A DNA stretch of 56,603 bases, from contig DATHWW010000020.1 of the NCBI GenBank assembly GCA_035460165.1, forward strand, positions 1 to 56,603, read 5' to 3'. A program made the position numbers and the translations under genes. Of this stretch, positions 32,534-41,284 are shown piece after piece. The notes beneath the pieces were generated by a model that was not told the origin of the DNA, ran no database searches, and worked only from the letters and a program-made list of their open reading frames with translations. How positions within the stretch are numbered: the stretch's first letter is position 1; the number at the start of each line of letters is the position of its first letter. Source of the DNA: MM2 sp035460165. Lineage in GTDB: Bacteria; Pseudomonadota; Gammaproteobacteria; Burkholderiales; Methylophilaceae.

Positions 32534-35500
32534 ATGCTGAGATTTTTTTTCACACCTGTTTTCCGCGCGCTGATTTTGGCATGCGTTGCCCTATGCCCAT
32601 TGTCCACGCATGCGGTCGAAAACCCCGAACCATCGCAGGCGAGCGCTCCCACGGTGCAGCTCACTGTCGAAGAGCAAGCCTGGATCAAAGCGCACCCGGT
32701 CATCACCGTGGCAGCCAATCACGGCTGGGAACCGATCAGTTTCCTCTCGGACAACAAGGAAATTCGCGGTGTTTCGGTCGATTATCTGAAGCGCCTGGAG
32801 TCGATACTCGGCATCAAATTCCAGCTTGTACGCTCGGTCGAGGATCCCGCCGCCGAGAAAACGGATGTGATCGCGGCCGTCACCAATCTGAATACGCTGA
32901 AGCACTCGCACTTCACGCCGCTGAAGTCGCCTTATATCCAGACGCCTTTTGTCATTTTCACCCGCAAGGATTCCGATGACATTCACCAACTGGAAGACCT
33001 GGAAGGAAGAAAAGCCGTCGTTTTCAAAACCGGCGTCGTCGCCGAAGCGCTAGCGGAAGACTATCCGAACATCCAGCTGCACAAGGCGGACATCGCCGAA
33101 GAAGCCCTGAGCACGCTGACATCCGGCATCGTGGATGCCTATGTCGGCAATCTCCTGATCGTGACCCACGTTGCCCGCGACCAGGGATTCGGCAATATCA
33201 AGGTCGTGGGTTCCACCCCCTACGAGGCTTCCATATACATGGCGGTGCGCAGCGACTGGCCCGAGCTCGCCTCCATACTGCAGAAGGGCCTGAACGCGAT
33301 ATCCGGCACGGAAGCCCAAGCCATCCTTCACAACTGGGAAGGTGTCACCTATGAACGCAAAACCGATTTCTACCTGCTGATCGCCTTCGGGGGCACTGCG
33401 CTCGTCATCGTCGCCGGCCTCGCCTTGTGGAATTGGCGGCAGCACAGACGAGAGCGTCATCGCTCGATGCGCCGCGAACGCGCGCACAACCAGGTGATGG
33501 AGCAACTTTCGCGCAATGCGCCGTTGCCGGAGATCCTGCATTCCATCGTCAATACCATAGAGCAGGAAAACAGCGACATGCTGTGCAGTATTCAGCTCAT
33601 GGATAGCACGGGCAAGCACCTGATGACCGGCGCCGCGCCCCGGCTGCCCAACTTTTACAATGCCGCGATTCATGGCATCGCCATAGGCAACGGTGTGGGC
33701 TCCTGCGGCACAGCCGCATTTACCGGCCAGCGCGTGATCGTGGAAGATGTCCAGACCCATCCCTATTGGAAAGAATACTGCGAGCTGGCAGCCCGAGCCG
33801 GACTGAAATCCTGCTGGTCGGAACCGATCAAGAACGCCTCCGGCAAGATATTGGGCACTTTTGCTATCTACCATCAGCACCCGCAGGCCCCCAGCCAAGA
33901 AGACATCCGGGTCATCGACCAAGCCGCGAGCCTGGCAGCGCTCGCCATCGACCAGAGCCGAGTCAACGAAGAATTGCAGTTGGCGCTACTTGTTTACCAG
34001 AACAGCAGCGAAGCGATGATGGTCACCGATGCGAACGGCACCATACTCACCATCAACGCCGCATTCGCCCGTCTGACGGGCTGCACCCAGGAAGAGGTCA
34101 TCGGCAAGAACCCGGATACCTTCGGCGACGGCCACGACCATGCGTTTTATCACGCCGCCTGGCAGGAAATCGGTGAGAACGGCCATTGGGAAGGCGAAAT
34201 CATCGACCGCCGCAAAGGCGGCGAAACCTACACCAAGTGGCTGACCATCAACTCCATTTTCAATGAGGATGGCACGGTGCATCGCCGCGTCGTGCTGTTT
34301 TACGACATCACCGAAAAGAAAAAAACCGAAGAGCTGGTCTGGCAACAGGCCAATTTCGACCCGTTGACCGGTTTGCCCAACCGGCGCATGTTCCATGACC
34401 GCCTCGACCAGGACATGAAAAAAGCGCACCGGGCCACTCAGCCGCTCGCACTGTTTTTTCTCGACCTCGATCACTTCAAGGAAGTCAACGACACGCTCGG
34501 CCACGGCATGGGGGATCTGCTGCTGCAGGAGGCCGCAAAACGGCTGGTAAGTTGCGTGCGCGAATCGGACACCGTGGCGCGGCTGGGCGGCGACGAGTTC
34601 ACCGTCATCCTCGGCGAGCTTGACGAACCGGGCTGTGTGGAGCGCGTGGTGCAGGATATCCTGCACAAGCTGTCGGAGCCATTCCAGTTGGGTGAGGAAA
34701 GGGCCTATGTGACCACCAGCATCGGCATCACGCTTTACCCCGACGACGCCACCGACATCGACGCATTGCTCAAGAATGCCGATCAGGCGATGTACTCCGC
34801 GAAGCGATTGGGCCGCAATCGGTGCAGCTATTTCACGCAATCCATGCAGGAAGCGGCCCAGACGCGCATGCGCCTCGCCAACGACTTGCGCGTCGCCTTG
34901 GCCGGCGACCAGTTTTGTGTTTACTATCAGCCGGTGGTGGAACTGGCCACCGGCGCGATACACAAGGCCGAAGCACTGATTCGCTGGCAGCATCCGAAGC
35001 AGGGCCTGGTCAGTCCGGCCGAATTCATTCCCGTGGCAGAAGAAACTGGCCTGATCGTCGAGATCGGCGATTTCGTTTTCCTCGAAGCTGCGCGCCAATG
35101 CCAGATATGGAGAACTTCCGGCCATCCCGCCTTCCAGGTCAGCGTCAACAAGTCGCCTGTGCAGTTCCGTAACGAGCGCGCCCAGCAAACCTGGGCTGAC
35201 CAGCTGAAAAACTTGAACCTGCCCGGCCCTAGCATCGTGGTGGAAATCACCGAAGGCTTGCTGATGGACGCCAATACCGTCATCACCAACAAGCTGCTGC
35301 AATTCCGCGACGCGGGCATTCAGGTCGCGCTGGACGACTTCGGCACCGGCTATTCCTCGCTTTCCTATCTGCAACGATTCGACATCGACTATATCAAGAT
35401 CGACCAGTCCTTCGTGCGCAACCTGACGCCCGGCTCCAACGATCTGGCCTTGTGCGAGGCCATCATCGTCATGGCGCACAAGCTCGGCATGAAGGTGATC

Positions 35501-35671
35501 GCCGAGGGCGTCGAAACCATCATGCAACGCAATCTGCTGAGCGCGGCGGGGTGCGACTACGGCCAGGGCTATCTCTTTTCCCAACCGTTGCCCGCAACCG
35601 AGTTTGACAGCCTGCTGGCAGGGCACCCCCACCAGAGCATGGCGTTGGCCAATATCGGAACTGCTATTTGA
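32534..35671 (+). CDS. Receptor with periplasmic solute-binding, GAF, PAS, GGDEF and EAL domains
   Basis: A 1045-residue inner-membrane c-di-GMP enzyme. The order is: signal/N-terminal helix (about 8-26), a periplasmic family-3 solute-binding domain (about 50-275), a TM helix (about 279-299), GAF (about 322-476), PAS (about 479-596), GGDEF and EAL. The GGDEF motif is intact at 685-689, with inhibitory-site RESD five residues before it. EAL is at 813-815, with DDFGTGYSS, IKIDQSF and AEGVET intact. Both synthesis and breakdown of c-di-GMP look possible. The binding-protein domain suggests an amino-acid-like ligand. It follows cysA by 128 bases on the same strand. Confidence 0.93.
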   Translation: MLRFFFTPVFRALILACVALCPLSTHAVENPEPSQASAPTVQLTVEEQAWIKAHPVITVAANHGWEPISFLSDNKEIRGVSVDYLKRLESILGIKFQLVRSVEDPAAEKTDVIAAVTNLNTLKHSHFTPLKSPYIQTPFVIFTRKDSDDIHQLEDLEGRKAVVFKTGVVAEALAEDYPNIQLHKADIAEEALSTLTSGIVDAYVGNLLIVTHVARDQGFGNIKVVGSTPYEASIYMAVRSDWPELASILQKGLNAISGTEAQAILHNWEGVTYERKTDFYLLIAFGGTALVIVAGLALWNWRQHRRERHRSMRRERAHNQVMEQLSRNAPLPEILHSIVNTIEQENSDMLCSIQLMDSTGKHLMTGAAPRLPNFYNAAIHGIAIGNGVGSCGTAAFTGQRVIVEDVQTHPYWKEYCELAARAGLKSCWSEPIKNASGKILGTFAIYHQHPQAPSQEDIRVIDQAASLAALAIDQSRVNEELQLALLVYQNSSEAMMVTDANGTILTINAAFARLTGCTQEEVIGKNPDTFGDGHDHAFYHAAWQEIGENGHWEGEIIDRRKGGETYTKWLTINSIFNEDGTVHRRVVLFYDITEKKKTEELVWQQANFDPLTGLPNRRMFHDRLDQDMKKAHRATQPLALFFLDLDHFKEVNDTLGHGMGDLLLQEAAKRLVSCVRESDTVARLGGDEFTVILGELDEPGCVERVVQDILHKLSEPFQLGEERAYVTTSIGITLYPDDATDIDALLKNADQAMYSAKRLGRNRCSYFTQSMQEAAQTRMRLANDLRVALAGDQFCVYYQPVVELATGAIHKAEALIRWQHPKQGLVSPAEFIPVAEETGLIVEIGDFVFLEAARQCQIWRTSGHPAFQVSVNKSPVQFRNERAQQTWADQLKNLNLPGPSIVVEITEGLLMDANTVITNKLLQFRDAGIQVALDDFGTGYSSLSYLQRFDIDYIKIDQSFVRNLTPGSNDLALCEAIIVMAHKLGMKVIAEGVETIMQRNLLSAAGCDYGQGYLFSQPLPATEFDSLLAGHPHQSMALANIGTAI

Positions 35672-35700
35672 TACTGCCAGTGGCGGGTAAAATGCCGCCT

Positions 35701-37545
35701 ATGCATAACAACAGTCCGCCCCGCTCCCCTGCGCAGATCCTGCACGACGTCTTCGGTTACACCCATTTTCGCGGCCCGCAGCAGGCCATCGTCGAGCATG
35801 TTGCCGCAGGCGGCGATGCGCTGGTGCTGATGCCCACCGGCGGCGGCAAGTCCCTGTGCTACCAGATTCCTTCGCTGCTGCGCAGCGGCACCGGCATCGT
35901 CGTTTCGCCCTTGATCGCGCTGATGCAGGACCAGGTCGATGCGCTCAAGCAGGCCGGGGTACAAGCTGCCTTTCTCAACTCCAGCCTCGATGCCGAAGAG
36001 GCACGCGAGGTGACCGGACGCCTGATCCGGGGCGAGTTGGACATTCTGTACGTCGCCCCCGAGCGCCTGCTGATGCAGGGCTTTCTCTCGCTGCTGGATC
36101 AGGTGCAGGAACACACCGGCATCGCCCTCTTCGCCATCGACGAAGCCCACTGCGTATCGCAATGGGGCCACGACTTCCGCCCGGAATACCGCCAGCTCAC
36201 CATTCTGCACGAGCGTTTTCCCACCGTTCCGCGCATTGCGCTGACCGCTACTGCCGACGCGCCGACACGCGGTGAAATCGTCGAGCGGCTGGGGCTGGAA
36301 GACGCGCGTCAGTTCGTTTCCAGTTTTGACCGGCCCAACATCAAATACCGCGTCACGCAGAAAGCCAATGCGCGGCAGCAGCTCGAAGTCTTCCTGGAGT
36401 CCGAACACGCCAACGACGCCGGCATCGTCTACTGCCTCTCGCGCCGCAAGGTCGAAGAAACCGCCGGCTGGCTCAAGGAGCGCGGCTGGGATGCGCTGCC
36501 GTACCACGCCGGGCTGGATGCCTCCACGCGCAACGCCAACCAGCGAAGATTCCTGCGCGAGGAAGGCGTCATCATGGTCGCCACCGTCGCCTTCGGCATG
36601 GGCATCGACAAGCCCAACGTGCGCTTCGTCGCGCACCTCGATCTGCCCAAGAGCATGGAAGGCTACTATCAGGAAACCGGTCGCGCCGGGCGCGATGGCC
36701 TACCTGCCAACGCGTGGATGACTTACGGTTTGGGCGATGTGGTGAGCATGCGCCAGATGCTCGATTCCGGCGACGCCCCTGAAGAACGCAAGCGCGTCGA
36801 ACGCCAAAAACTGGACGCCCTGCTTGGCTTCTGCGAATCCACCGCCTGCCGTCACCAGACCATCCTGCGCTACTTCGGCGAAGAGCACCCCGGCAACTGC
36901 GGCCAATGCGACAATTGCCTGGAACCGGTGGATACGTGGGAGGCCACGCAAGCCGCGCAAATGGCGCTTTCCTGCGTCTACCGCACCGGCCAGCGCTTCG
37001 GCGTCGCGCACCTGATCGACGTGCTGCTGGGCAAGAAGACCGACAAGATCGCGCAATTCCGCCACGAAGCCCTCTCTACCTTCGGCATCGGGCAGGGCCT
37101 GACGCAAGCACAATGGAGCAGCGTCTACCGCCAACTCGTCGCCGGCGGATTTTTAGAGGCCGACATGGAAGCCTACGGCGGCCTGAAACTCACCACCGCC
37201 GCACGCCCGGTGCTGAAAGGCGAGCAGGAAGTCTGGCTACGCCGCGACGCCGAACCCGCCCGCCGCAAAACCAGCAAGGCCGAACGCAGCGCCCGCGCAA
37301 AGGAAGCTTTTGCCGGCGCCAATGATGATCCGCTGTGGCAGGCGCTCAAGTCCAAGCGGCTGGAGCTGGCGCGTGAACAAGGCGTGCCGCCTTATGTGAT
37401 TTTTCATGACAGCACGCTGCTGGAAATCCTCAACCAGCGCCCGCAGACGCTGGATGAAATGGGACGTATCAGCGGCGTTGGACAAGCCAAGCTGGCGAAA
37501 TATGGGGATGCATTTTTGGGGGTGCTGGAGGATTCGGCAAACTAG
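35701..37545 (+). CDS. recQ: ATP-dependent DNA helicase RecQ
   Basis: A 614-residue 3'-5' helicase. The Q motif region is FGYTHFRGPQQ, Walker A is MPTGGGKS (K50), and DEAH is at 147-150. Helicase motif VI is QETGRAGRDG. The zinc site is in CRHQTILRYFGEEHPGNCGQ followed by CDNC. A winged helix and a C-terminal HRDC domain follow (about 541-613, LAREQGVPPYVIFHDSTLLE). The start could also be ATG 35692, which has GGCGGG closer to it; the open frame reaches 35668, at the stop of the previous gene. Confidence 0.95.
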   Translation: MHNNSPPRSPAQILHDVFGYTHFRGPQQAIVEHVAAGGDALVLMPTGGGKSLCYQIPSLLRSGTGIVVSPLIALMQDQVDALKQAGVQAAFLNSSLDAEEAREVTGRLIRGELDILYVAPERLLMQGFLSLLDQVQEHTGIALFAIDEAHCVSQWGHDFRPEYRQLTILHERFPTVPRIALTATADAPTRGEIVERLGLEDARQFVSSFDRPNIKYRVTQKANARQQLEVFLESEHANDAGIVYCLSRRKVEETAGWLKERGWDALPYHAGLDASTRNANQRRFLREEGVIMVATVAFGMGIDKPNVRFVAHLDLPKSMEGYYQETGRAGRDGLPANAWMTYGLGDVVSMRQMLDSGDAPEERKRVERQKLDALLGFCESTACRHQTILRYFGEEHPGNCGQCDNCLEPVDTWEATQAAQMALSCVYRTGQRFGVAHLIDVLLGKKTDKIAQFRHEALSTFGIGQGLTQAQWSSVYRQLVAGGFLEADMEAYGGLKLTTAARPVLKGEQEVWLRRDAEPARRKTSKAERSARAKEAFAGANDDPLWQALKSKRLELAREQGVPPYVIFHDSTLLEILNQRPQTLDEMGRISGVGQAKLAKYGDAFLGVLEDSAN

Positions 37546-37559
37546 GCCGCAGACTTATC

Positions 37560-38318
37560 CTAAGACCTAACTTCAGCAGCAGAACTGATGCGATATTCAT
37601 CTTCGGATATTTGCCGCCAAGATACGCTGCGACCCCCTGCCCAATCCTCAGCCGCCGCAGTAGAGAGCACCTGAAATATTTCCGGACGCATCGGCAACAT
37701 GCCATGCCCCAGCAGACGCGAAATGACAATTTCTCGCACGTAATTCGATAAGGTTAGCCCAGCATGTTGAGCAAGCGATGCGAGATCGTTTCTCAGCCTG
37801 GCAGGCATCCAAACCTTAACCGGGGCAATATTCTTACCGAGCTCTGGAACCCAGTAAGTTTCAATGCGCTTTTTAGCTGAGCGGCCATCTCCCGTGCTGC
37901 CGCCTTGATAAAACACCCTGGCCTTTGGCTCCGGCTCCTTGAACAAGCCAATCCTGGCATCCTTCATCGCGTAAAAGGCATAAAGCCCATAGCAATGCAC
38001 GATAAAGAACTGTCGTAGGAACTCGCTCATCGATATGCCGCTTCGCTCCCCCATTTCATTAAGAGCATGCTCGGCTGGCTCTGGTAACCAGAATTTTAAG
38101 GCGCTGTCATTCGTCGCGAGATTGGACAAATCGCCAATACCTTTAAGCAGCTCAGGAAACGTCAACGGACGCCGCGAGGACGAGTCTTCTTGAATGTTAT
38201 TGAATGTCGGCCACATAGCATGTAATAGAAAGTAGGGTAATTTTCCAACATGGGGGAAACCAGATTTATTGTAGCAGCACACCTCAGACCAAGGACACTC
38301 ACTCAAGTCCTTGCTCAT
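37560..38318 (-). CDS. Hypothetical protein with two ribbon-helix-helix-like segments
   Basis: A 252-residue protein, not recognised as a named family. Two stretches look like a short strand followed by two helices, as in Arc/CopG-type DNA-binding proteins. One is LKFWLPEPAEHALNEMGERS with GISMSEFLRQFFIVH (about 74-109), the other VKVWMPARLRNDLASLAQHA with GLTLSNYVREIVISRLL (about 166-202). A single chain would thus mimic an RHH dimer. ATG 38216 is an alternative start that removes the odd cysteine-containing N terminus. It is convergent to recQ and divergent, by 25 bases, from a small unknown gene. Confidence 0.65.
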   Translation of the reverse strand: MSKDLSECPWSEVCCYNKSGFPHVGKLPYFLLHAMWPTFNNIQEDSSSRRPLTFPELLKGIGDLSNLATNDSALKFWLPEPAEHALNEMGERSGISMSEFLRQFFIVHCYGLYAFYAMKDARIGLFKEPEPKARVFYQGGSTGDGRSAKKRIETYWVPELGKNIAPVKVWMPARLRNDLASLAQHAGLTLSNYVREIVISRLLGHGMLPMRPEIFQVLSTAAAEDWAGGRSVSWRQISEDEYRISSAAEVRS

Positions 38319-38343
38319 TCAGCTTTCATTAGGAGACTCAACT

Positions 38344-38598
38344 ATGAAGCAAGCACTACTTCTGGTTCAAATTAATAATAACCATGAGTTAAGGAATATT
38401 TGGGTAAATTTATGTTACCTCTTATCAGACTCCACAGATAACAGAGAAAACATAACCAAGTTAAACACAGAAACCCTATTGTTTGATCTTGACAAAGGCC
38501 TATCGCCCTTAGCAGAAGCCTTGGTCGAAATAAATAAACTCGATATTCCTGCCCGCATTCTATTTTTCGAAGAAAAACCAATTTGGCTCTTCCCTTAA
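38344..38598 (+). CDS. Small hypothetical protein (84 aa)
   Basis: ATG 38344 has AGGAG nine bases upstream, which decides it over a frame start at 38311. The product starts with a beta-like MKQALLLVQINN, has a charged helical middle and ends ARILFFEEKPIWLFP. No signal peptide, and no family recognised. Codon use is AT-richer than recQ or the EamA gene. It is divergent from the ribbon-helix-helix-like gene and 76 bases upstream of the membrane protein gene, so it may be co-transcribed with the latter. Confidence 0.6.
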   Translation: MKQALLLVQINNNHELRNIWVNLCYLLSDSTDNRENITKLNTETLLFDLDKGLSPLAEALVEINKLDIPARILFFEEKPIWLFP

Positions 38599-38674
38599 AT
38601 GCAAGGGCACATAATTTCATTATTTAATTATCCCTGTAGCATTAGCGAAACCGAAACTGCACAAGTAAGGAATA

Positions 38675-39532
38675 GTGGTTTTGACAGCTATATCCCTTGA
38701 TTATCAGAGCATTTACAACAATTTATGGGACGACATCGTGAAAAGCGATAATAAGGAATCGATAGATATATCTAGATCCATGCTGAAAAATACCCTTGAT
38801 ACCTCATGGAAGCGCTTTGCTTTCCTTTTATTTCTGATCAACGCGGTCTCGTTGGTTGCAATTGTCGCGTTACCGCCTCCATTAAACATCCTCACTACTC
38901 AGTCATGGCTCGATGCCATCCCGGAAGACAAAGCGGATCGATTCGTTTCCCGAATTAAAAATAATTGTGCTGACAATTTATTGGGGGGTAAGTCATTCGC
39001 ATCAGAATATTGGCTTGCAAGAGCAGGAAAAGTTGAAATCGCCTCGCCTCAATTAAGCAGTGTCACCGAACCCGACCCTTACTCGCAGGCACGCGCCAAG
39101 AAATCAGCCGACATGCTGGGTCTACCGTTGCAGGCTGTACAGGAGCGTTTGCCCGAAGTCGAGAAGCCCGCTGATGGATTCGGTTATCGTGATCTAATCA
39201 AGAACGCACCCGGACTGCAAAGTGCCTCTGAAAGTCTAGACATTCCCGATGAAGATTTGCAGCTAATCCGCAAACAACTCTCGAACTGCACCAAGCCACA
39301 TTGCTCATCAGAATTGGATCATGCAGAATTCGAACAAATAATCAGTACCTGCTCTCATCGGATTGCCCAGACATATATCACAGATATGACCTTGCACTTA
39401 GACGAGCACCAGATCGAAGATCGTCTTCCCATCATTCTTACATTAGCTGGATTGGCTGTTTTTTTGGCCTGCTTAAGCTTTTTATACACTCCGACTATCG
39501 GCAAGGTGACTTCTTGGATCAGGAACGGATAA
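38675..39532 (+). CDS. Hypothetical two-TM protein with a large extracytoplasmic domain
   Basis: A 285-residue protein. There is a cytoplasmic N terminus (about 47 residues), a TM helix at about 48-66 (FAFLLFLINAVSLVAIVALP), about 185 residues on the far side with four cysteines (one early; CTKPHC; one later), and a TM helix at about 253-271 (LTLAGLAVFLACLSFLYTP). The central domain has motifs such as DMLGLPLQAVQERLPEVEKP but no recognised family. The start is GTG 38675 with TAAGGA before it; TTG 38681 is an alternative. AT-rich codon use marks it as part of the accessory patch. Confidence 0.6.
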   Translation: MVLTAISLDYQSIYNNLWDDIVKSDNKESIDISRSMLKNTLDTSWKRFAFLLFLINAVSLVAIVALPPPLNILTTQSWLDAIPEDKADRFVSRIKNNCADNLLGGKSFASEYWLARAGKVEIASPQLSSVTEPDPYSQARAKKSADMLGLPLQAVQERLPEVEKPADGFGYRDLIKNAPGLQSASESLDIPDEDLQLIRKQLSNCTKPHCSSELDHAEFEQIISTCSHRIAQTYITDMTLHLDEHQIEDRLPIILTLAGLAVFLACLSFLYTPTIGKVTSWIRNG

Positions 39533-39548
39533 TAATTTGAGCATGTAA

Positions 39549-39616
39549 GGCGCATTCATTATTGCGCCGAATGGAAGCCATCCGGTGCAATGCGCTTCGC
39601 TTATTGGCATCGTACC
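39549..39616. repeat. Tandem palindromes, REP-like
   Basis: First hairpin: GGCGCA (39549-39554) with TGCGCC (39563-39568). Second: GGTGCAATGCGCTTCGCTTATTG and onward to 39616, an imperfect hairpin with the word GCAATAAGCGAAGCGCATTGC-like on the other strand. That word is common in intergenic repeats of many proteobacteria (recollection, not a search). The copy seems degraded by an insertion near 39606. Confidence 0.5.
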
Positions 39617-39734
39617 TCGAGCTTTATAAGCATTGGCGATTAAGCCGTTCTTGAATTCATATGGCACCGGAATGCCTTCTGATTGCCATTGTTCCAATTG
39701 ACGCTCCTAACCCGGCCATCGTATATTCGAGCCC

Positions 39735-39827
39735 ATGAACACGCGATTCATCATTCCGGCAGCGATTCCCGCCAAGCGACTGTGGCTATGGGTGTCCGCC
39801 CATTCCTGCGCCGCAATCCTGTTCTAA
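39735..39827 (+). CDS. Possible 30-residue peptide
   Basis: ATG 39735 opens a 30-codon frame (MNTRFIIPAAIPAKRLWLWV...) ending TAA at 39827. It has basic and tryptophan-rich hydrophobic character. There is no clear ribosome binding site, and the rest of the 384-bp gap 39533-39916 holds only the palindromes and unassigned sequence. It could be chance. Confidence 0.2.
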   Translation: MNTRFIIPAAIPAKRLWLWVSAHSCAAILF

Positions 39828-39916
39828 CTTTCGTTTCAACCGGGCAACTGCGGGTCTGACCGCGTTGCCTGATGTTGCCCAAGACCTGCACGAACCAATA
39901 ACAAAGGTCTTCAACC

Positions 39917-40834
39917 ATGCCTCACCATTTACATCTCGCCCGACGCGACGCCATTTTTGGTGTCATTTTCGCGCTGCTTGCCGCTATCGGTTTTTCCGGC
40001 AAGGCCATTCTGGTGAAACTGGCGTATCAAAGCCCCGTCGATGCGGTCACGCTGCTGGCGCTGCGCATGCTGTTTTCAGTGCCGGTATTTATCGGGATTG
40101 CGGTATGGGCAGCGTATCGTCATGCAGAGCCGTTGAACAGGCACGACAAGCTGCTGGTCGTTGCATTGGGCTTGCTGGGGTATTACCTGTCGAGCCTGCT
40201 GGACTTTCTCGGACTGCAATATATTTCCGCCGGGCTGGAGCGGCTGATCCTCTTCCTGTATCCGACCATGACGGTAATCCTGCTGGCGCTGCTGCATCGC
40301 AAGGCCATCGACCGCAGAATCAGGACGGCGCTTGCATTGAGTTATGGCGGGATCGCATTGGTATTCCTGCACGATGCCAGCCTGCAGGGCGAAGGCATTG
40401 TGCTAGGCGCGACGCTGGTGTTCCTGAGTACGCTGTCGTATTCGCTTTATCTGGTGGGTGCCGGGCATGCAATCCAGCGCATCGGGACGACGCGCTTTAC
40501 TGCGTATGCGATGATCATCGCCAGCACCGCCTGTGTCGTGCAGTTCGGCCTGACGCATCCGCTCTCTGCGCTGGACCTGCCGCAACGGGTTTACGGATTG
40601 GCGTTGGCGATGGCGATCTTTTCGACGGTGCTGCCAGTATTTCTGTTGTCGTATGCCATCCGCCGCATCGGCTCGGGCAGCGCTTCGCTGATCGGGTCCA
40701 TCGGGCCGGTCAGTACCATTTACATGGCATATGTATTCCTCGGCGAACACATCTCATGGCTGCAAATTGCCGGTTCGGCGTTGGTGTTGTCGGGAGTGCT
40801 GATCGTCAGCCTGAATAGCCGGAAGGGAAACTGA
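39917..40834 (+). CDS. EamA/DMT-superfamily transporter
   Basis: A 305-residue protein with ten predicted helices in two EamA repeats. The first repeat is FALLAAIGFSGKAILVKLAY onward; the second is GATLVFLSTLSYSLYLVGAG onward, ending with SLIGSIGPVSTIYMAYVFLG. Members export or import small metabolites, often amino acids. AAAGG lies before the ATG. The DUF188 gene begins on the base after its last base, so they are probably one transcript. Substrate unknown. Confidence 0.88.
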   Translation: MPHHLHLARRDAIFGVIFALLAAIGFSGKAILVKLAYQSPVDAVTLLALRMLFSVPVFIGIAVWAAYRHAEPLNRHDKLLVVALGLLGYYLSSLLDFLGLQYISAGLERLILFLYPTMTVILLALLHRKAIDRRIRTALALSYGGIALVFLHDASLQGEGIVLGATLVFLSTLSYSLYLVGAGHAIQRIGTTRFTAYAMIIASTACVVQFGLTHPLSALDLPQRVYGLALAMAIFSTVLPVFLLSYAIRRIGSGSASLIGSIGPVSTIYMAYVFLGEHISWLQIAGSALVLSGVLIVSLNSRKGN

Positions 40835-41284
40835 ATGAAAATCTGGGTCGATGCCGATGCCTGCCCCGGCGTCATCAAGGAAATCCTGTTCCGCGCGGCG
40901 GAGCGAGCAAAAATCGAAACGACGCTGGTCGCCAACCAGCTGCTGCGCGTGCCGCCCTCGCCTTACATCCGGGCGCTTCAGGTTCCGGCCGGGTTCGATG
41001 TGGCGGACAACCGGATCGCGGCGGAGGTACAGCCGGGCGATCTGGTAATTACCGCCGACATTCCATTGGCGGCTCAAGTCATCGAGCGCGATGGCTTTGC
41101 ACTGAACCCGCGCGGGGAGTTCTACACCCGCGACAACATCCGCGAGCGGCTGACAATGCGGAATTTCATGGAAGAACTGCGCGGGAGCGGCGTGGATATT
41201 TCGGGCCCTTCTTCTTTCAGCCAGAGCGACCGGCAGGCATTTGCCGCCCAGCTGGATCGTTTTTTGAGCCGCAGGATAGTCTAG
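40835..41284 (+). CDS. YaiI/YqxD (DUF188) family protein
   Basis: A 149-residue protein starting MKIWVDADACPGVIKEILFR, the DUF188 signature. PGDLVITADIPLAAQVI and LNPRGEFYTRDNIRERL are further conserved blocks. The family has a PIN-like fold with acidic residues, suggesting nuclease activity, but no function is established. It abuts the EamA gene and overlaps the end of the convergent receptor gene by four bases. Confidence 0.92.
   Translation: MKIWVDADACPGVIKEILFRAAERAKIETTLVANQLLRVPPSPYIRALQVPAGFDVADNRIAAEVQPGDLVITADIPLAAQVIERDGFALNPRGEFYTRDNIRERLTMRNFMEELRGSGVDISGPSSFSQSDRQAFAAQLDRFLSRRIV

Noticed and set aside
33986..35632. Minus-strand open frame of 548 codons opposite the SBP-GAF-PAS-GGDEF-EAL gene
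   Set aside because: Shadow with no domain and no ribosome binding site; resembles the shadows opposite the other receptors.
39482..39697. Minus-strand frame of 71 codons in the gap before the EamA gene
   Set aside because: It spans the palindromes and the end of the membrane protein gene, with no ribosome binding site or motif; it may be repeat sequence read as protein.
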